Of a stretch of DNA of 64,000 nucleotides, positions 25,142 through 35,373 are shown piece by piece. A program made the translations under genes and the position numbers. Every line of letters begins with the position of its first letter. Position 1 is the stretch's first letter. The notes beneath the pieces were generated by a model. That model was not told where the DNA came from. It did not search any database and saw only the letters and a program-made list of their open reading frames with translations. This DNA is from Streptomyces griseoviridis (GTDB lineage: Bacteria; Actinomycetota; Actinomycetes; Streptomycetales; Streptomycetaceae): contig BMSM01000003.1 in NCBI GenBank assembly GCA_014649155.1, forward strand, positions 62,001 through 126,000, written 5' to 3'.

Positions 25142-25714
25142 ATGAGACTCTTCGCCGCCGTGCTGCCGCCCGAGGACGTGGTCGCGGAGCTGGCCGTCGA
25201 GGTGGAGCGGCTGCGGGAGCTGCCCGGGGCGGAGCGGCTGCGGTGGACCGGCCGGCCCGGCTGGCACTTCACGCTCGCCTTCTACGGCGAGGTGGACGAC
25301 GCCCTCGTACCGGAGCTGTCGGAGCGGCTGGCGCGGGCGGCGCGCCGGACGGAGCCGTTCGCGCTGGCGCTGCGCGGGGGCGGGCAGTTCGGTCGGGGCC
25401 GGGCGCTGTGGGCGGGCGCGGACGGCGAGCCGCGGGCCCTGCGGCTGCTGGCGGACCGGGCGGAGGCGGCCGGCCGCAAGGCGGGCGTGGCGAGCGGCGG
25501 GCACCGCCGGTACACCCCGCACCTGACCGTGGCCCGCGGCCGGGAGGCGTACGACGTCCGTCCCTACCTGGAGCTGCTCGACGGCTTCACCGGCCGGACA
25601 TGGACCGTGACCGGGCTGGCCCTCGTCCGCAGCGACCTCCCGGCGTCCGGGGTGCCCGGCGAACAGCCCCGGTACGAGACGGTCGCCCGCCACCCGCTCG
25701 GCGGCGCCGGTTAG
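25142..25714 (+). CDS. thpR: RNA 2',3'-cyclic phosphodiesterase (2H family, LigT/ThpR)
   Basis: 190 residues, ATG start. The two catalytic H-x-T/S-x motifs of 2H phosphoesterases are present: HFTL (His42) and HLTV (His127). Family members open 2',3'-cyclic phosphates on RNA ends or cleave 2'-5' linked RNA in the cytoplasm. Length and opening (MRLFAAVLPPEDV) are normal for the family. It diverges from Uma2 copy A and is followed after ten bases by a 29-codon gene that may be co-transcribed. Confidence 0.9.
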   Translation: MRLFAAVLPPEDVVAELAVEVERLRELPGAERLRWTGRPGWHFTLAFYGEVDDALVPELSERLARAARRTEPFALALRGGGQFGRGRALWAGADGEPRALRLLADRAEAAGRKAGVASGGHRRYTPHLTVARGREAYDVRPYLELLDGFTGRTWTVTGLALVRSDLPASGVPGEQPRYETVARHPLGGAG

Positions 25715-25724
25715 GCTCGGTGCC

Positions 25725-25814
25725 GTGGACCCGAAAACCCGGAACCGGATCATGGCCGGTGTGCTTGTGCTGATGCTCGTGGTGGTGGCGGTGGCGGCGG
25801 CGCTCGGAAACTAG
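25725..25814 (+). CDS. 29-residue single-helix membrane peptide
   Basis: GTG 25725 to TAG 25814 encodes MDPKTRNRIMAGVLVLMLVV...ALGN (first residue read as Met): a basic head (KTRNR) followed by one strongly hydrophobic helix. It begins eleven bases after the thpR stop. The head-plus-helix layout and high-GC codon use look like a genuine small membrane protein, and I believe similar tiny proteins recur in Streptomyces at this position, though I cannot verify this. No ribosome-binding site stronger than GGCTCGG is seen. Function unknown. Confidence 0.5.
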   Translation: MDPKTRNRIMAGVLVLMLVVVAVAAALGN

Positions 25815-25842
25815 CCTCCCGTACGCCGCCGCCCCGCCCCTG

Positions 25843-26835
25843 TCACCAGGCGAAGGCCTCCGGCGCGGGGCCCGGGCCGGGGAAGATCTCGTCGAGCCCG
25901 GTCAGCAGCTCCTCGGACAGCTCCAGCTCGACGGCGCGCAGCGCGGACGCCAGCTGGTCGGCGGTGCGGGGGCCGACGATCGGGCCGGTCACGCCGGGCC
26001 GGGTGAGCAGCCAGGCCAGCGCGGCCTCGCCGGGCTCGATGCCGTGCTTGTCGAGCAGGTCCTCGTACGCCTGGACGCGGGCCCGGGAGGCCGGGTCGGC
26101 GAGGGTGTCGGCGGCCCGGCCGCTCGCCCGGCGCCCACCGGTCGCCTGCTTGCGCAGGACGCCGCCCAGCAGACCGCCGTTCAGCGGCGACCAGGGGATG
26201 ACGCCGAGGCCGTACTCCCGCGCGGCCGGGATGACCTCCATCTCGGCGCGGCGCTCGGCGAGGTTGTACAGGCACTGCTCGCTGACCAGGCCGATGGTGC
26301 CGCCGCGGCGGGCGGCGGCCTCGTTGGCCTGGGCGATCTTGTAGCCGGGGAAGTTGGACGAGCCGACGTAGAGGATCTTGCCCTGCTGGATCAGGACGTC
26401 GATCGCCTGCCAGATCTCGTCGAACGGGGTGTCGCGGTCGATGTGGTGGAACTGGTACAGGTCGATGCGGTCGGTCCTGAGCCGCTTGAGGCTGGCGTCG
26501 ACGGCCCGCCGGATGTTCACGGCGGAGAGCTTGTCGTGGTTGGGCCACGCGGGGCCGTCGGGGCCCATGTTGCCGTAGACCTTGGTGGCGAGGACGGTCC
26601 TGTCGCGCCGGTCGCCGCCCTTGGCGAACCAGTTGCCGATGATCTCCTCGGTGCGGCCCTTGTTCTCGCCCCAGCCGTAGACGTTGGCGGTGTCGAAGAA
26701 GTTGATGCCCGCGTCCAGCGCGGCGTCCATGATGAGGTGGCTGTCGGCCTCGTCGGTCTGCGGGCCGAAGTTCATCGTCCCGAGGACGAGCCGGCTGACC
26801 TTGAGTCCCGTGCGTCCGAGCTGCGTGTACTTCAT
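25843..26835 (-). CDS. aldo/keto reductase
   Basis: 330 residues starting MKYTQLGRTGLKVSRLVLGTMNFG. The catalytic tetrad is intact: Asp48 and Tyr53 (FDTANVYGWGENKG), Lys85 (ATKVYG) and His130 (YQFHHIDRDTP). The NADPH-site region near the C-terminus (GPIVGPRTADQLASAL) is present. It is of the voltage-channel-beta/YhdN-like group of NADPH-dependent carbonyl reductases; the substrate is unknown. GTG 26841 would add two residues. It sits between the two Uma2 paralogues on the same strand. Confidence 0.9.
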   Translation of the reverse strand: MKYTQLGRTGLKVSRLVLGTMNFGPQTDEADSHLIMDAALDAGINFFDTANVYGWGENKGRTEEIIGNWFAKGGDRRDRTVLATKVYGNMGPDGPAWPNHDKLSAVNIRRAVDASLKRLRTDRIDLYQFHHIDRDTPFDEIWQAIDVLIQQGKILYVGSSNFPGYKIAQANEAAARRGGTIGLVSEQCLYNLAERRAEMEVIPAAREYGLGVIPWSPLNGGLLGGVLRKQATGGRRASGRAADTLADPASRARVQAYEDLLDKHGIEPGEAALAWLLTRPGVTGPIVGPRTADQLASALRAVELELSEELLTGLDEIFPGPGPAPEAFAW

Positions 26836-26887
26836 GGTCACCCAGCCAACGACGTGGAGTGCGCTCCAGGCAAGCGGGCGGGGCGCG

Positions 26888-27475
26888 TCAGTCGCGGGGG
26901 AAGCCGGCGGTGCTCAGGGTGAGGCCGAGGACGGTGCCGGTGAGGTCCAGGTCGTGGCCGAAGCCGACCGTGGTCTCCGTGACGTACTCGCCGTCCTTCG
27001 GCCGGGTGTAGACGTGGCACCTGCCCTGGCAGGGGTCGGCGACGAGGCAGACGGGGACCTCGGCGACCGCGTACGCGGTCTTCTTCGGGCCGTAGTCGTC
27101 GGCCGCGGTGGCCTGGGAGACCACCTCGGCGACGAACTCGACGTCCTGGTACCGCCAGTGTCCCGTCTCGTCCTTCTCGGCGCCGTCGCGGAGCTTGGCG
27201 ACGTCGGGGCAGAAGCCGTTCCCGTGGCCGGGGAAGTCGATGCGGACATCGGAGAAGAGGTGGATGTCCATGCCGAACCTGTCTTCGACGGCCCGGACGA
27301 TCCGGCGGATGATGTGCCACTGCGTGTCCCGCTGCGGCGTCATGTAGATGCTGCCCCCGACGATCTCGACCCTGAATCCTTCGGGGACGGGCATCTTCTC
27401 AAGCCGCTCGAACCAGTCGTCGAGGCTCTCGGTGCTGACGTCGGCCATGGCGATCCTGTCGTCCGCGACGGTCAT
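26888..27475 (-). CDS. Uma2-family PD-(D/E)XK nuclease, copy B
   Basis: 195 residues, same length as copy A (24460-25047) and similar throughout: PVPEGFRVEIVGGSIYMTPQRDTQW, PDVAKLRDGAEKDE, VEFVAEVVSQATAADDYGPKK, ending TAGFPRD as copy A ends TDGFPRD. The catalytic-type D, E and K positions are retained. Two Cys in the last strand region (VCLVADPCQGRC) are specific to this copy. The two genes and their promoters look like a local duplication now separated by thpR and the reductase gene. Confidence 0.85.
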   Translation of the reverse strand: MTVADDRIAMADVSTESLDDWFERLEKMPVPEGFRVEIVGGSIYMTPQRDTQWHIIRRIVRAVEDRFGMDIHLFSDVRIDFPGHGNGFCPDVAKLRDGAEKDETGHWRYQDVEFVAEVVSQATAADDYGPKKTAYAVAEVPVCLVADPCQGRCHVYTRPKDGEYVTETTVGFGHDLDLTGTVLGLTLSTAGFPRD

Positions 27476-27511
27476 CGTGGCGCTGCTCCCGGTGGCTCCT
27501 GGGACGGAGCC

Positions 27512-27545
27512 GCCGCGCGGTACAACGATACGCACGGTGACCGGG
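27512..27545 (-). promoter_or_regulatory. 34-bp promoter element shared by the two Uma2 genes, copy B
   Basis: Nearly identical to 25086-25119 and at a similar distance (37 bases) from the Uma2 start codon. It abuts the stop codon of the SGNH hydrolase gene at 27546, so the promoter has been placed directly after that gene. Confidence 0.6.
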
Positions 27546-28247
27546 TCACGGACGGTCTCGCGGGGCACTGAGCCCGGGGGCGTACGGCCCGCCGAGCCCC
27601 CACCCCTGCTCCATCGCCTCCGCGAACGCCGCCGCGATCTTCCGTTCGCCGCTCGGGCCGGGGTGGGTGCCGTCGTACGTGTCGGTGGCGAGGTCGTACG
27701 TGGGCGGGACGGAGGCCAGGAGGAGTGGGGAGCGGGGTTCGTCGAGGTCGGCGGCGGCCTTGGCGAGCAGGTCGTTGAAGAGGGCGACCTGCGCGCCGAA
27801 GTCCGGGTCCTGCCGGGCCCGTATGTTCGGGATCACCGGCAGCAGGACCATGCGGACGCGGGGCCGGGCGGCGCGCGCCCCGGCGACGAAGCGGTGGACG
27901 TTCTCCGCGGTCTGTTCGGCGTTCGTGTAGAAGCCGAGGTCGATCAGGCCGAGGGCGACGAGGAGCACGTCCGCGCGGTGGGCGCGGACCGCCTCGCCGA
28001 TCAGCGGCGCCATGTGCAGCCAGCCCTCGCCCCAGCCGGCGAGGTGGGCGCGGGGGAAGTCCGGGTCGGCGTAGGCGAGGGAGACGGGCGCGTCGGCGGC
28101 CTTGTCGTACAGGGTCTCGCGCGGGCCGACGAAGGTGAACGGGCCGTCGTACGCCGTGCGCAGGTGCTGCCACAGCCGATGGCGCCAGGTGTGGTCACCG
28201 GCGCTCCCGATCGTCTGGGAGTCCCCGACGGGCATGAACCTGAGCAT
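27546..28247 (-). CDS. SGNH/GDSL hydrolase
   Basis: 233 residues from ATG 28247 (MLRFMPVGDSQTIGSAGDHTW). Block I GDSQ contains the catalytic Ser; LLVALGLIDLGFYT is block III-like; DGTHPGPSGERKIA carries the Asp-x-x-His pair of block V. No signal peptide is present with this start, so cytoplasmic or leaderless secretion is unclear; upstream starts to 28469 would run antisense into the promoter of the neighbouring gene. Esterase or acetyl-hydrolase activity is expected; the substrate is unknown. Confidence 0.8.
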   Translation of the reverse strand: MLRFMPVGDSQTIGSAGDHTWRHRLWQHLRTAYDGPFTFVGPRETLYDKAADAPVSLAYADPDFPRAHLAGWGEGWLHMAPLIGEAVRAHRADVLLVALGLIDLGFYTNAEQTAENVHRFVAGARAARPRVRMVLLPVIPNIRARQDPDFGAQVALFNDLLAKAAADLDEPRSPLLLASVPPTYDLATDTYDGTHPGPSGERKIAAAFAEAMEQGWGLGGPYAPGLSAPRDRP

Positions 28248-28356
28248 CCGTCCATCATGGACGATCGCCCGGACGCCGGTGGTGTGAGCCCGGCCACCGC
28301 CCCCGCGGCGCGGGCGGCTGTCACGAACACCCGTCCGGGATGGCAGGCTTGGGCGC

Positions 28357-29322
28357 ATGCGCCGATCCCTCGCCCTTCTCGCCGCGACCCTTCTCACGGG
28401 TGTGTGCGCCGCGCCCGCCCTCGCCGTCGACGGGGACGAGGGGTTCACCATCACGGACCCCCGGATCACCGAGTCCAGCGGCCTCGCGGCCTCCCGCCTC
28501 CATCCCGGCGTCTACTGGACCCACAACGACCAGGACAACGGCCCGTACCTCTACGCCGTCGACGGCGCGACCGGCAGGACGGTCGCCCGTGTCTCCCTCG
28601 CCGGGATCGGCACGCCCCGGGACGTCGAGGCGATCTCCATCGGCCCGGACAACCGGATCTACGTCGGTGACATCGGGGACAACCTCGGCGGCACCTGGCC
28701 GTACGTGTGGATCTACGAGCTGCCCGAGCCGGCGGAACTGAAGGACCAGACGGTCGAGGCGAAGCAGTACGTCGTCAAGTACGACGACGGGCCGCGCGAC
28801 GCCGAGTCGATGGTCGTCCACCCGAAGACGGGCCGGGTCTACATCATCGACAAGCAGGAGGACGGCGGGCACCTGTACGAGGGCCCGGCGGAGCTGTCCA
28901 CGTCCGGCGCGAACGTCTTCAAGCGCTCGGCGGCCGTCGACCTGTGGGCCACGGACGCGGCGTTCTCCCCCGACGGCGAGCAGCTCACCGTACGCGGCTA
29001 CCTCGGTGGCCTGTACTACGACTGGAACGACGGGAAGCCCGCCCGCAAGGGCCGGATCAGTGTGCCCCTGGGCCAGGGCGAGTCCGTCACCTACACGGTC
29101 GATGGCAAGAAGCTGCTGCTCGGCATGGAGGGCGCGAACAGCGCGGTGAAGGCGCAGGACGCGCCGGGCGGGGAGCCGTCCGCGGCGGCCTCCGGGGGCG
29201 GCGGCGCGGCGGCGGCCTCGGAGGACTCGGACGGGACCACGCTGAAGGTCGGGGGCGCGGCGGCGGTACTGGTGGTGCTGGCGGGGCTGTTCGGGCTGCG
29301 CCGGATGGGCCGGCGGTCGTGA
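28357..29322 (+). CDS. secreted, membrane-anchored beta-propeller-like protein
   Basis: 321 residues: signal peptide MRRSLALLAATLLTGVCAAP with ALA cleavage site, then a repeat-bearing extracellular region (ITESSGLAASRLHPGVYWTHND; VEAISIGPDNRIYVGDIGDN; AESMVVHPKTGRVYIIDKQ; DAAFSPDGEQLTVRGY) that fits WD40/NHL-type propeller blades. After a Gly/Ala/Ser-rich linker comes one C-terminal helix (VGGAAAVLVVLAGLFGL) and a basic tail RRMGRRS. It has sortase-substrate-like architecture but no LPXTG motif. Probably a surface protein held in the membrane. Confidence 0.8.
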   Translation: MRRSLALLAATLLTGVCAAPALAVDGDEGFTITDPRITESSGLAASRLHPGVYWTHNDQDNGPYLYAVDGATGRTVARVSLAGIGTPRDVEAISIGPDNRIYVGDIGDNLGGTWPYVWIYELPEPAELKDQTVEAKQYVVKYDDGPRDAESMVVHPKTGRVYIIDKQEDGGHLYEGPAELSTSGANVFKRSAAVDLWATDAAFSPDGEQLTVRGYLGGLYYDWNDGKPARKGRISVPLGQGESVTYTVDGKKLLLGMEGANSAVKAQDAPGGEPSAAASGGGGAAAASEDSDGTTLKVGGAAAVLVVLAGLFGLRRMGRRS

Positions 29323-29345
29323 CGGCAGGGGCAGGCGAGCGTGCG

Positions 29346-29360
29346 CCGCACCCGGTGCGG
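29346..29360. terminator. short GC hairpin after the propeller gene
   Basis: CCGCACC-C-GGTGCGG is perfectly symmetrical but with a one-base centre, so a real RNA stem would lose inner pairs. It lies about 25 bases after the stop codon. Confidence 0.35.
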
Positions 29361-29433
29361 GGAGCAGGTGACCAGGGCCAGGGAGAGGAACGCGGGGCGT
29401 TCCAGGTAGAAGCCCGGTGACACGTCGCCGCCG

Positions 29434-29718
29434 GTGGCCGGCCGCTCGACGGCCGTGGTGACGTGCGCGGCCGGGCGGGCCGGTTCGAACCTCGGCATCC
29501 TGCCGCTCGACGGCCCGCTGCCGCTGGCGATGGGCAACCCGTTCAATCTGATGGACGACCGCTTGGTCGTGGTGGAGGACTGGCACGCCGAACCGTGGCT
29601 GGACGACGCGGAAACGATCGCTCTGTACCGGCGGGGGGACACCTTCGCCGAGTCCGCCGTCTTCGGCGCGGACGCGCGGCAGGTGATCGCGCGGGTGCGG
29701 TGGAGTATCAGGGTCTGA
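29434..29718 (+). pseudogene. C-terminal remnant of a DUF5753 (Scr1/WhiJ-type) regulator
   Basis: The frame reads NLGILPLDGPLPLAMGNPFN...VVVEDWHAEPWLDDAETIALYRR...ADARQVIARV. This follows the C-terminal end of DUF5753 proteins (QVLPL..., valine-rich strand, E, acidic segment, Y-x-x-x-F/L...AL). Compare the intact neighbour at 30480-31346 (VTVQVLPLSTGFLGAV...LTAYTNMYDQL). The HTH and the rest of the sensor region are missing and the upstream 110 bases give no start with such sequence. Read as a degraded copy; a small functional protein cannot be excluded. Confidence 0.5.
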
Positions 29719-29956
29719 GGACGTAGGGGCGTACGACGTCGTCGGCCGGCAGGGCGGGCGGCCGAGCACGTTCCGGCTGAGGCCGGTTCGTCCCGTCCTC
29801 CGGGTACGGCAGGTACCGGCCGGCCGCGCGGGAGCGCTTGTGCCAGCGGCGCCAGCGGGCGTCGTAGGGAGTCGGCAGCCGCCATACGTACGGGTCCGGG
29901 GTGCGGACCTCCCCGCCGGGGTCCTGGACAGGCGTTTCACGGAACCGGCGGAACAC
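29708..29956 (-). CDS. small hypothetical protein next to the RsbW-like ATPase
   Basis: 82 residues from GTG 29956, overlapping the end of the ATPase gene by 20 bases and so probably coupled to it. Composition is Pro/Arg/Tyr-rich (DPYVWRLPTPYDARWRRWHK, ending DDVVRPYVLRP). No family or motif recognised; soluble, basic. The coupling and restricted codon use argue for a real gene, but evidence is limited. Confidence 0.5.
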   Translation of the reverse strand: MFRRFRETPVQDPGGEVRTPDPYVWRLPTPYDARWRRWHKRSRAAGRYLPYPEDGTNRPQPERARPPALPADDVVRPYVLRP

Positions 29957-30341
29957 TGGTCTCCCACCTCGCCCATACGCACTTGGTGTACCGCTCCTGA
30001 CGGCATCCCCAGGAGTCGGCCAGCGCCGCCACGAGGGCGAGTCCCCGGCCGCCCTCCTCGTCGGGGGCGGAGTCGTGGAGGCGGGGGAGCCGGTCGCGGT
30101 CGGGGTCGGAGACCTCCAGGAGCAACTCCGTCCCGTGGAGGGCGAGTATCACGCGGACCTGGGCGTGGGAGACCCGGCAGTGGGTCACGGCGTTGGTGAC
30201 GAGTTCGTTGGCCAGCAGCGTGACGAGGTCGGCCTGCTCCCCGGCGACACCCCAGTCGGCGAGGGCCTTGCGCAGGCGGTGGCGGGCGGTTGACACGTGG
30301 TGCCGGTGTTTGGGGATGCGGAAGGTTTCCGTTGCGGGCAT
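29937..30341 (-). CDS. RsbW-like ATP-binding (anti-sigma-type) protein
   Basis: 134 residues with a single HATPase domain: N box LLANELVTNAVTHC, G1 box LEVSDPDRDRLP, G2 box GGRGLALVAALADSWG. This is the short serine-kinase/anti-sigma family abundant in Streptomyces. Here it diverges from an XRE-DUF5753 regulator and a DUF397 gene, the conserved trio known from whiJ and abaA-type loci. Its promoter region carries the palindrome at 30386-30401. Confidence 0.85.
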   Translation of the reverse strand: MPATETFRIPKHRHHVSTARHRLRKALADWGVAGEQADLVTLLANELVTNAVTHCRVSHAQVRVILALHGTELLLEVSDPDRDRLPRLHDSAPDEEGGRGLALVAALADSWGCRQERYTKCVWARWETSVPPVP

Positions 30342-30385
30342 GGGGCGAAAGTAGGGCTCGGCTCAACGAGAACGCAACTCTCTCA

Positions 30386-30401
30386 ACTGAATACATTCAG
30401 T
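30386..30401. promoter_or_regulatory. ACTGAAT-AC-ATTCAGT palindrome, candidate regulator operator
   Basis: Seven-base perfect arms with a two-base spacer, lying between the divergent ATPase and XRE genes in a short AT-rich stretch. The position is right for the XRE protein to control both transcripts. Confidence 0.55.
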
Positions 30402-30479
30402 CGTCCACCCGATCGAGTGATGGCCTCTCGCATGGGGGGATCTGTGTGGCATCGTTGCGGCCAAGAGAGGGGAGGTCCC

Positions 30480-31346
30480 ATGCCCGCAGGTGGACGGCCG
30501 ACCGTACGCAGCCGGCGTCTGGGTGCGGCGCTCAGGCAGTACCGGCAAGCGGCGAAACTGGACCAGCCGCAGGCTGCGGAGATCATCGCGGCAAGTCAGG
30601 CCCGTGTCAGCCGACTGGAGAGCGGACACGTCACGGCGCGTGTCATCGAAGTGCGGTTGCTGCTTGACGCCTACGGCGTTGACGATCCGGCAGTACGTGC
30701 CAAGCTGGAGGAATTGGCGAAGCACTCGAAGAACCGGGGCTGGTGGCTTGAGCATGCTGCTCACCTGCGACCCGATTACCTCGACCACATCGCGCTGGAA
30801 GATGACGCCACCTACATCCGGGAGTGGCAACCGGCGCTCGTCCCCGGGCTTTTGCAGACGCCCGCCTATGCGGAGGCCGTCACCACGGGGAGCCCCAACT
30901 ACATCGCTCCGGAGCGTGTCGCGGAGTTGGTGAAGGTACGAGAGGGGCGTCAGTCGAAGATCGAGGAGGGCGGAGCCTCGTACACCGCGATCCTGTGGGA
31001 ACCGGTGGTCGCCAGCCCTCTGGCGAGTAGCGGCATTCATCTGGAACAGCTCGGCGCACTTCTGGAAGCCGGTAAGCGCAAGAACGTCACGGTGCAGGTA
31101 CTGCCTCTGAGCACGGGCTTCCTGGGAGCGGTCACCTCCGCCTTCTCCACCTTCAGTTTCGATGCCGAGCCGACGGTCGAGGCAGTGACCTTGGAGAATC
31201 TCAGGGGCACTTCGGTCCTGGAAGGTCCCGAGGACCTCACGGCTTACACCAATATGTACGACCAACTACGATCGTCGGCACTGGCACCGGACGCGAGCGC
31301 GCAGCTCATCCGGGGCGTCATGCGGAGCTTGAAGGAAGACGCATAG
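30480..31346 (+). CDS. XRE-family regulator with DUF5753 sensor domain (WhiJ/Scr1 type)
   Basis: 288 residues from ATG 30480, which has GGGGAGG at four-base spacing. Residues about 13-65 form a Cro/CI-type HTH (LGAALRQYRQAAKLDQPQAAEIIAASQARVSRLESG). The rest is DUF5753: WQPALVPGLLQTPAYAEAV, REGRQSKIEEGG, VTVQVLPLSTG, LTAYTNMYDQLRSSAL. In the Scr1/Scr2 pair of S. coelicolor such proteins act as antitoxin-like partners of DUF397 proteins, and whiJ paralogues control development. The stop codon overlaps the GTG of the DUF397 gene by one base. Confidence 0.9.
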   Translation: MPAGGRPTVRSRRLGAALRQYRQAAKLDQPQAAEIIAASQARVSRLESGHVTARVIEVRLLLDAYGVDDPAVRAKLEELAKHSKNRGWWLEHAAHLRPDYLDHIALEDDATYIREWQPALVPGLLQTPAYAEAVTTGSPNYIAPERVAELVKVREGRQSKIEEGGASYTAILWEPVVASPLASSGIHLEQLGALLEAGKRKNVTVQVLPLSTGFLGAVTSAFSTFSFDAEPTVEAVTLENLRGTSVLEGPEDLTAYTNMYDQLRSSALAPDASAQLIRGVMRSLKEDA

Positions 31347-31528
31347 TGACCGAGGTTATAGGCCCTTTCCGTAAGTCCTCCCACTCGCAGGCGGAAACCA
31401 ACTGCGTAGAGGTCGCCCCCACATCCGCCCAAGGCCGAGCCGTCCGCGACAGCAAGCAGCACGCGGACGGCCCGCTCCTCATCGTCTCCCGGGAGAGCTG
31501 GGCCGCCTTCCTGCGGCAGATCCGGTGA
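31346..31528 (+). CDS. DUF397 small protein (partner of the XRE regulator)
   Basis: 60 residues from GTG 31346: FRKSSHSQAETNCVEVAPTS...AVRDSKQ...LIVSRESWAAFLRQIR is the DUF397 signature (SSxS...NCVEVA...VRDSK...W..FL). It is translationally coupled to the preceding XRE gene (TAGTG overlap). DUF397 proteins have been proposed as toxin-like (Scr2) or as regulatory partners. A strong hairpin follows five bases after the stop. Confidence 0.9.
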   Translation: MTEVIGPFRKSSHSQAETNCVEVAPTSAQGRAVRDSKQHADGPLLIVSRESWAAFLRQIR

Positions 31529-31532
31529 TGCG

Positions 31533-31570
31533 GAAGGGGCGCCCGGCGACGATTCGCCGGGCGCCCCTTC
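31533..31570. terminator. 17-bp perfect hairpin, bidirectional terminator
   Basis: GAAGGGGCGCCCGGCGA at 31533-31549 pairs with 31554-31570 around a CGAT loop. It lies between the convergent DUF397 and serC genes and can serve both strands. Confidence 0.9.
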
Positions 31571-31589
31571 ACTCGCGTACGCCGAGAAG

Positions 31590-33993
<2,404 letters not shown>

Positions 33994-33997
<4 letters not shown>

Positions 33998-34620
33998 ACC
34001 AGCTCCTGGGTGGGTCGTGCGGGATCGGCGGCGCCGGCGGCGTACCGGGCGTAGACGTGTTCCACCAGCGTGATCAGGACTTCCTTGGCGGACTCGCGCG
34101 AGCGCGCGTCACAGCGCAGCAGCGGGACGTGCGGGTCCAGGTCGAGGGCCTCGCGGATCTGGGCCGGGGCGAAGTCGGGGCCGCCGAAGTCGTTGAGGGC
34201 GACGACGAAGGGCGTGCCGTGCCGCTCCAGGCGGTCGATGGCGTACCAGGAGTCGTCGATCCGCCGGGTGTCGACCAGGACGACCGCGCCCAGGGTGCCC
34301 TGGAAGAGCCGGTCCCACAGGAACCAGAAACGTTCCTGCCCTGGGGCGCCGAAGAGGTACAGCACGTTGCGCGCGTCGAGCGTGATGCGGCCGAAGTCGA
34401 AGGCGACCGTGGTGGTGGTCTTGGCGTGCACCCCGGTCAGGTCGTCGACGGCGGCGCCGGCCTGGGTCATCGTCTCCTCGGTGTTGAGGGGACGGATCTC
34501 GCTGACCGACCGGACCATGGTCGTCTTGCCGACGCCGAAGCCGCCCACGATCACGATCTTGAGGCCGTTGTCGGCGGAGGCGCCGAGCGGCGCGCTCGCT
34601 CTAGAGGTTGCGGAGTCCAA
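33994..34620 (-). CDS. cvnD: conservon GTP-binding protein CvnD
   Basis: 208 residues of the MglA/Ras-like conservon GTPase group: P-loop GGFGVGKTT (26-34), the DxxG motif altered to FGAPGQERF, VVALNDFGG at the NKxD position. CvnD works with the CvnB roadblock protein and CvnA at the membrane in a G-protein-like signalling unit (known for S. coelicolor conservons). It overlaps cvnC by 20 bases and the P450 gene by 4. Confidence 0.9.
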
Positions 34621-34960
34621 CGAGCACCTGCTCCAAGATTTCGGGATCGGGAAGGGCTTCCTGGCGCGGATGGCGGGCGCTGACGCGGCCCGCGTCGAGG
34701 AGGTCGGTCAGCAGGATCTTGGTGATGCCGACCGGCAGCCGCAGTTCGGCGGCGATCTCCACGACCGCGGTGGGCCGTTCGGTCATGCGCAGGATCGCGG
34801 CGTGCTCCGACTGCATGCCGGGGACCGGGTCGCACTCGGCGACGACGAGGGTCACCAGGTCGAACGGGCTGTCCGCGCCCGCCCGGCTGCGTCCGCCGGT
34901 CAGGGTGTAGAGGCGGTCGGGGGCGTCGTCCCGTCCCGGCCTGCCGCCGGCACCGTTCAT
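34601..34960 (-). CDS. cvnC: conservon DUF742 protein CvnC
   Basis: 119 residues: RLYTLTGGRSR near the start, then FDLVTLVVAE, EHAAILRM, PTAVVEIAAELRLPVGITKILLTDLLDAG, ending LEQVLVGLRNL. This is the DUF742 winged-helix-like family found only in conservons. Overlaps: start ATGA with cvnB, end with cvnD by 20 bases. Confidence 0.9.
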   Translation of the reverse strand: MNGAGGRPGRDDAPDRLYTLTGGRSRAGADSPFDLVTLVVAECDPVPGMQSEHAAILRMTERPTAVVEIAAELRLPVGITKILLTDLLDAGRVSARHPRQEALPDPEILEQVLVGLRNL

Positions 34961-35373
34961 GACGTACGGGGCGTACGGGGCCGGGCGGTCAGGTGCTCGC
35001 CGAGCTGCTCGACGAGTTCGCTCATGTTGTGGCCGACGAGGCCCGCGTCGGCGTCCTCGGCGGTGACCACGGCCAGGTGGGCGCCCTCGCCGGCCTCCAC
35101 GATGAACAGCACCCCGCCGTAGAACTCGGCCATCGCCGACCGGACGCCACCGGTGCCGTCACCGAACTCCACGGAGGCGCCGTGCGACAGGGACTGGATG
35201 CCGGCCGCGATCGCGGCGAGCTGGTCGGCCTGGTCGGCGGTCAACTCCGGGGTACGGCACAGTTTCAGGCCGTCACGGGAGAGCACGAGCGCGTGCCGCG
35301 CGCCGGGGGTGCGCTGCAGCAGGCCCTCGATCAGCCACGTGAGCTTGTCGTCCGCGGTCGTCGTGCCGGTCAT
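34957..35373 (-). CDS. cvnB: conservon roadblock/LC7 protein CvnB
   Basis: 138 residues with the roadblock/LC7 fold: LTWLIEGLLQRTPGARHALVLSRDGLKLC, then LAAIAAGIQSLSHGAS and AMAEFYGGVLFIVEAG. It likely acts as GTPase regulator for CvnD. It overlaps cvnA and cvnC by four bases each, so the conservon is one coupled translation unit. Confidence 0.92.
   Translation of the reverse strand: MTGTTTADDKLTWLIEGLLQRTPGARHALVLSRDGLKLCRTPELTADQADQLAAIAAGIQSLSHGASVEFGDGTGGVRSAMAEFYGGVLFIVEAGEGAHLAVVTAEDADAGLVGHNMSELVEQLGEHLTARPRTPRTS

Noticed and set aside
29455..29500. GGTTCGAACC string resembling a tRNA T-arm
   Set aside because: No acceptor stem, anticodon arm or CCA context fits around it; it lies in the DUF5753 remnant frame.
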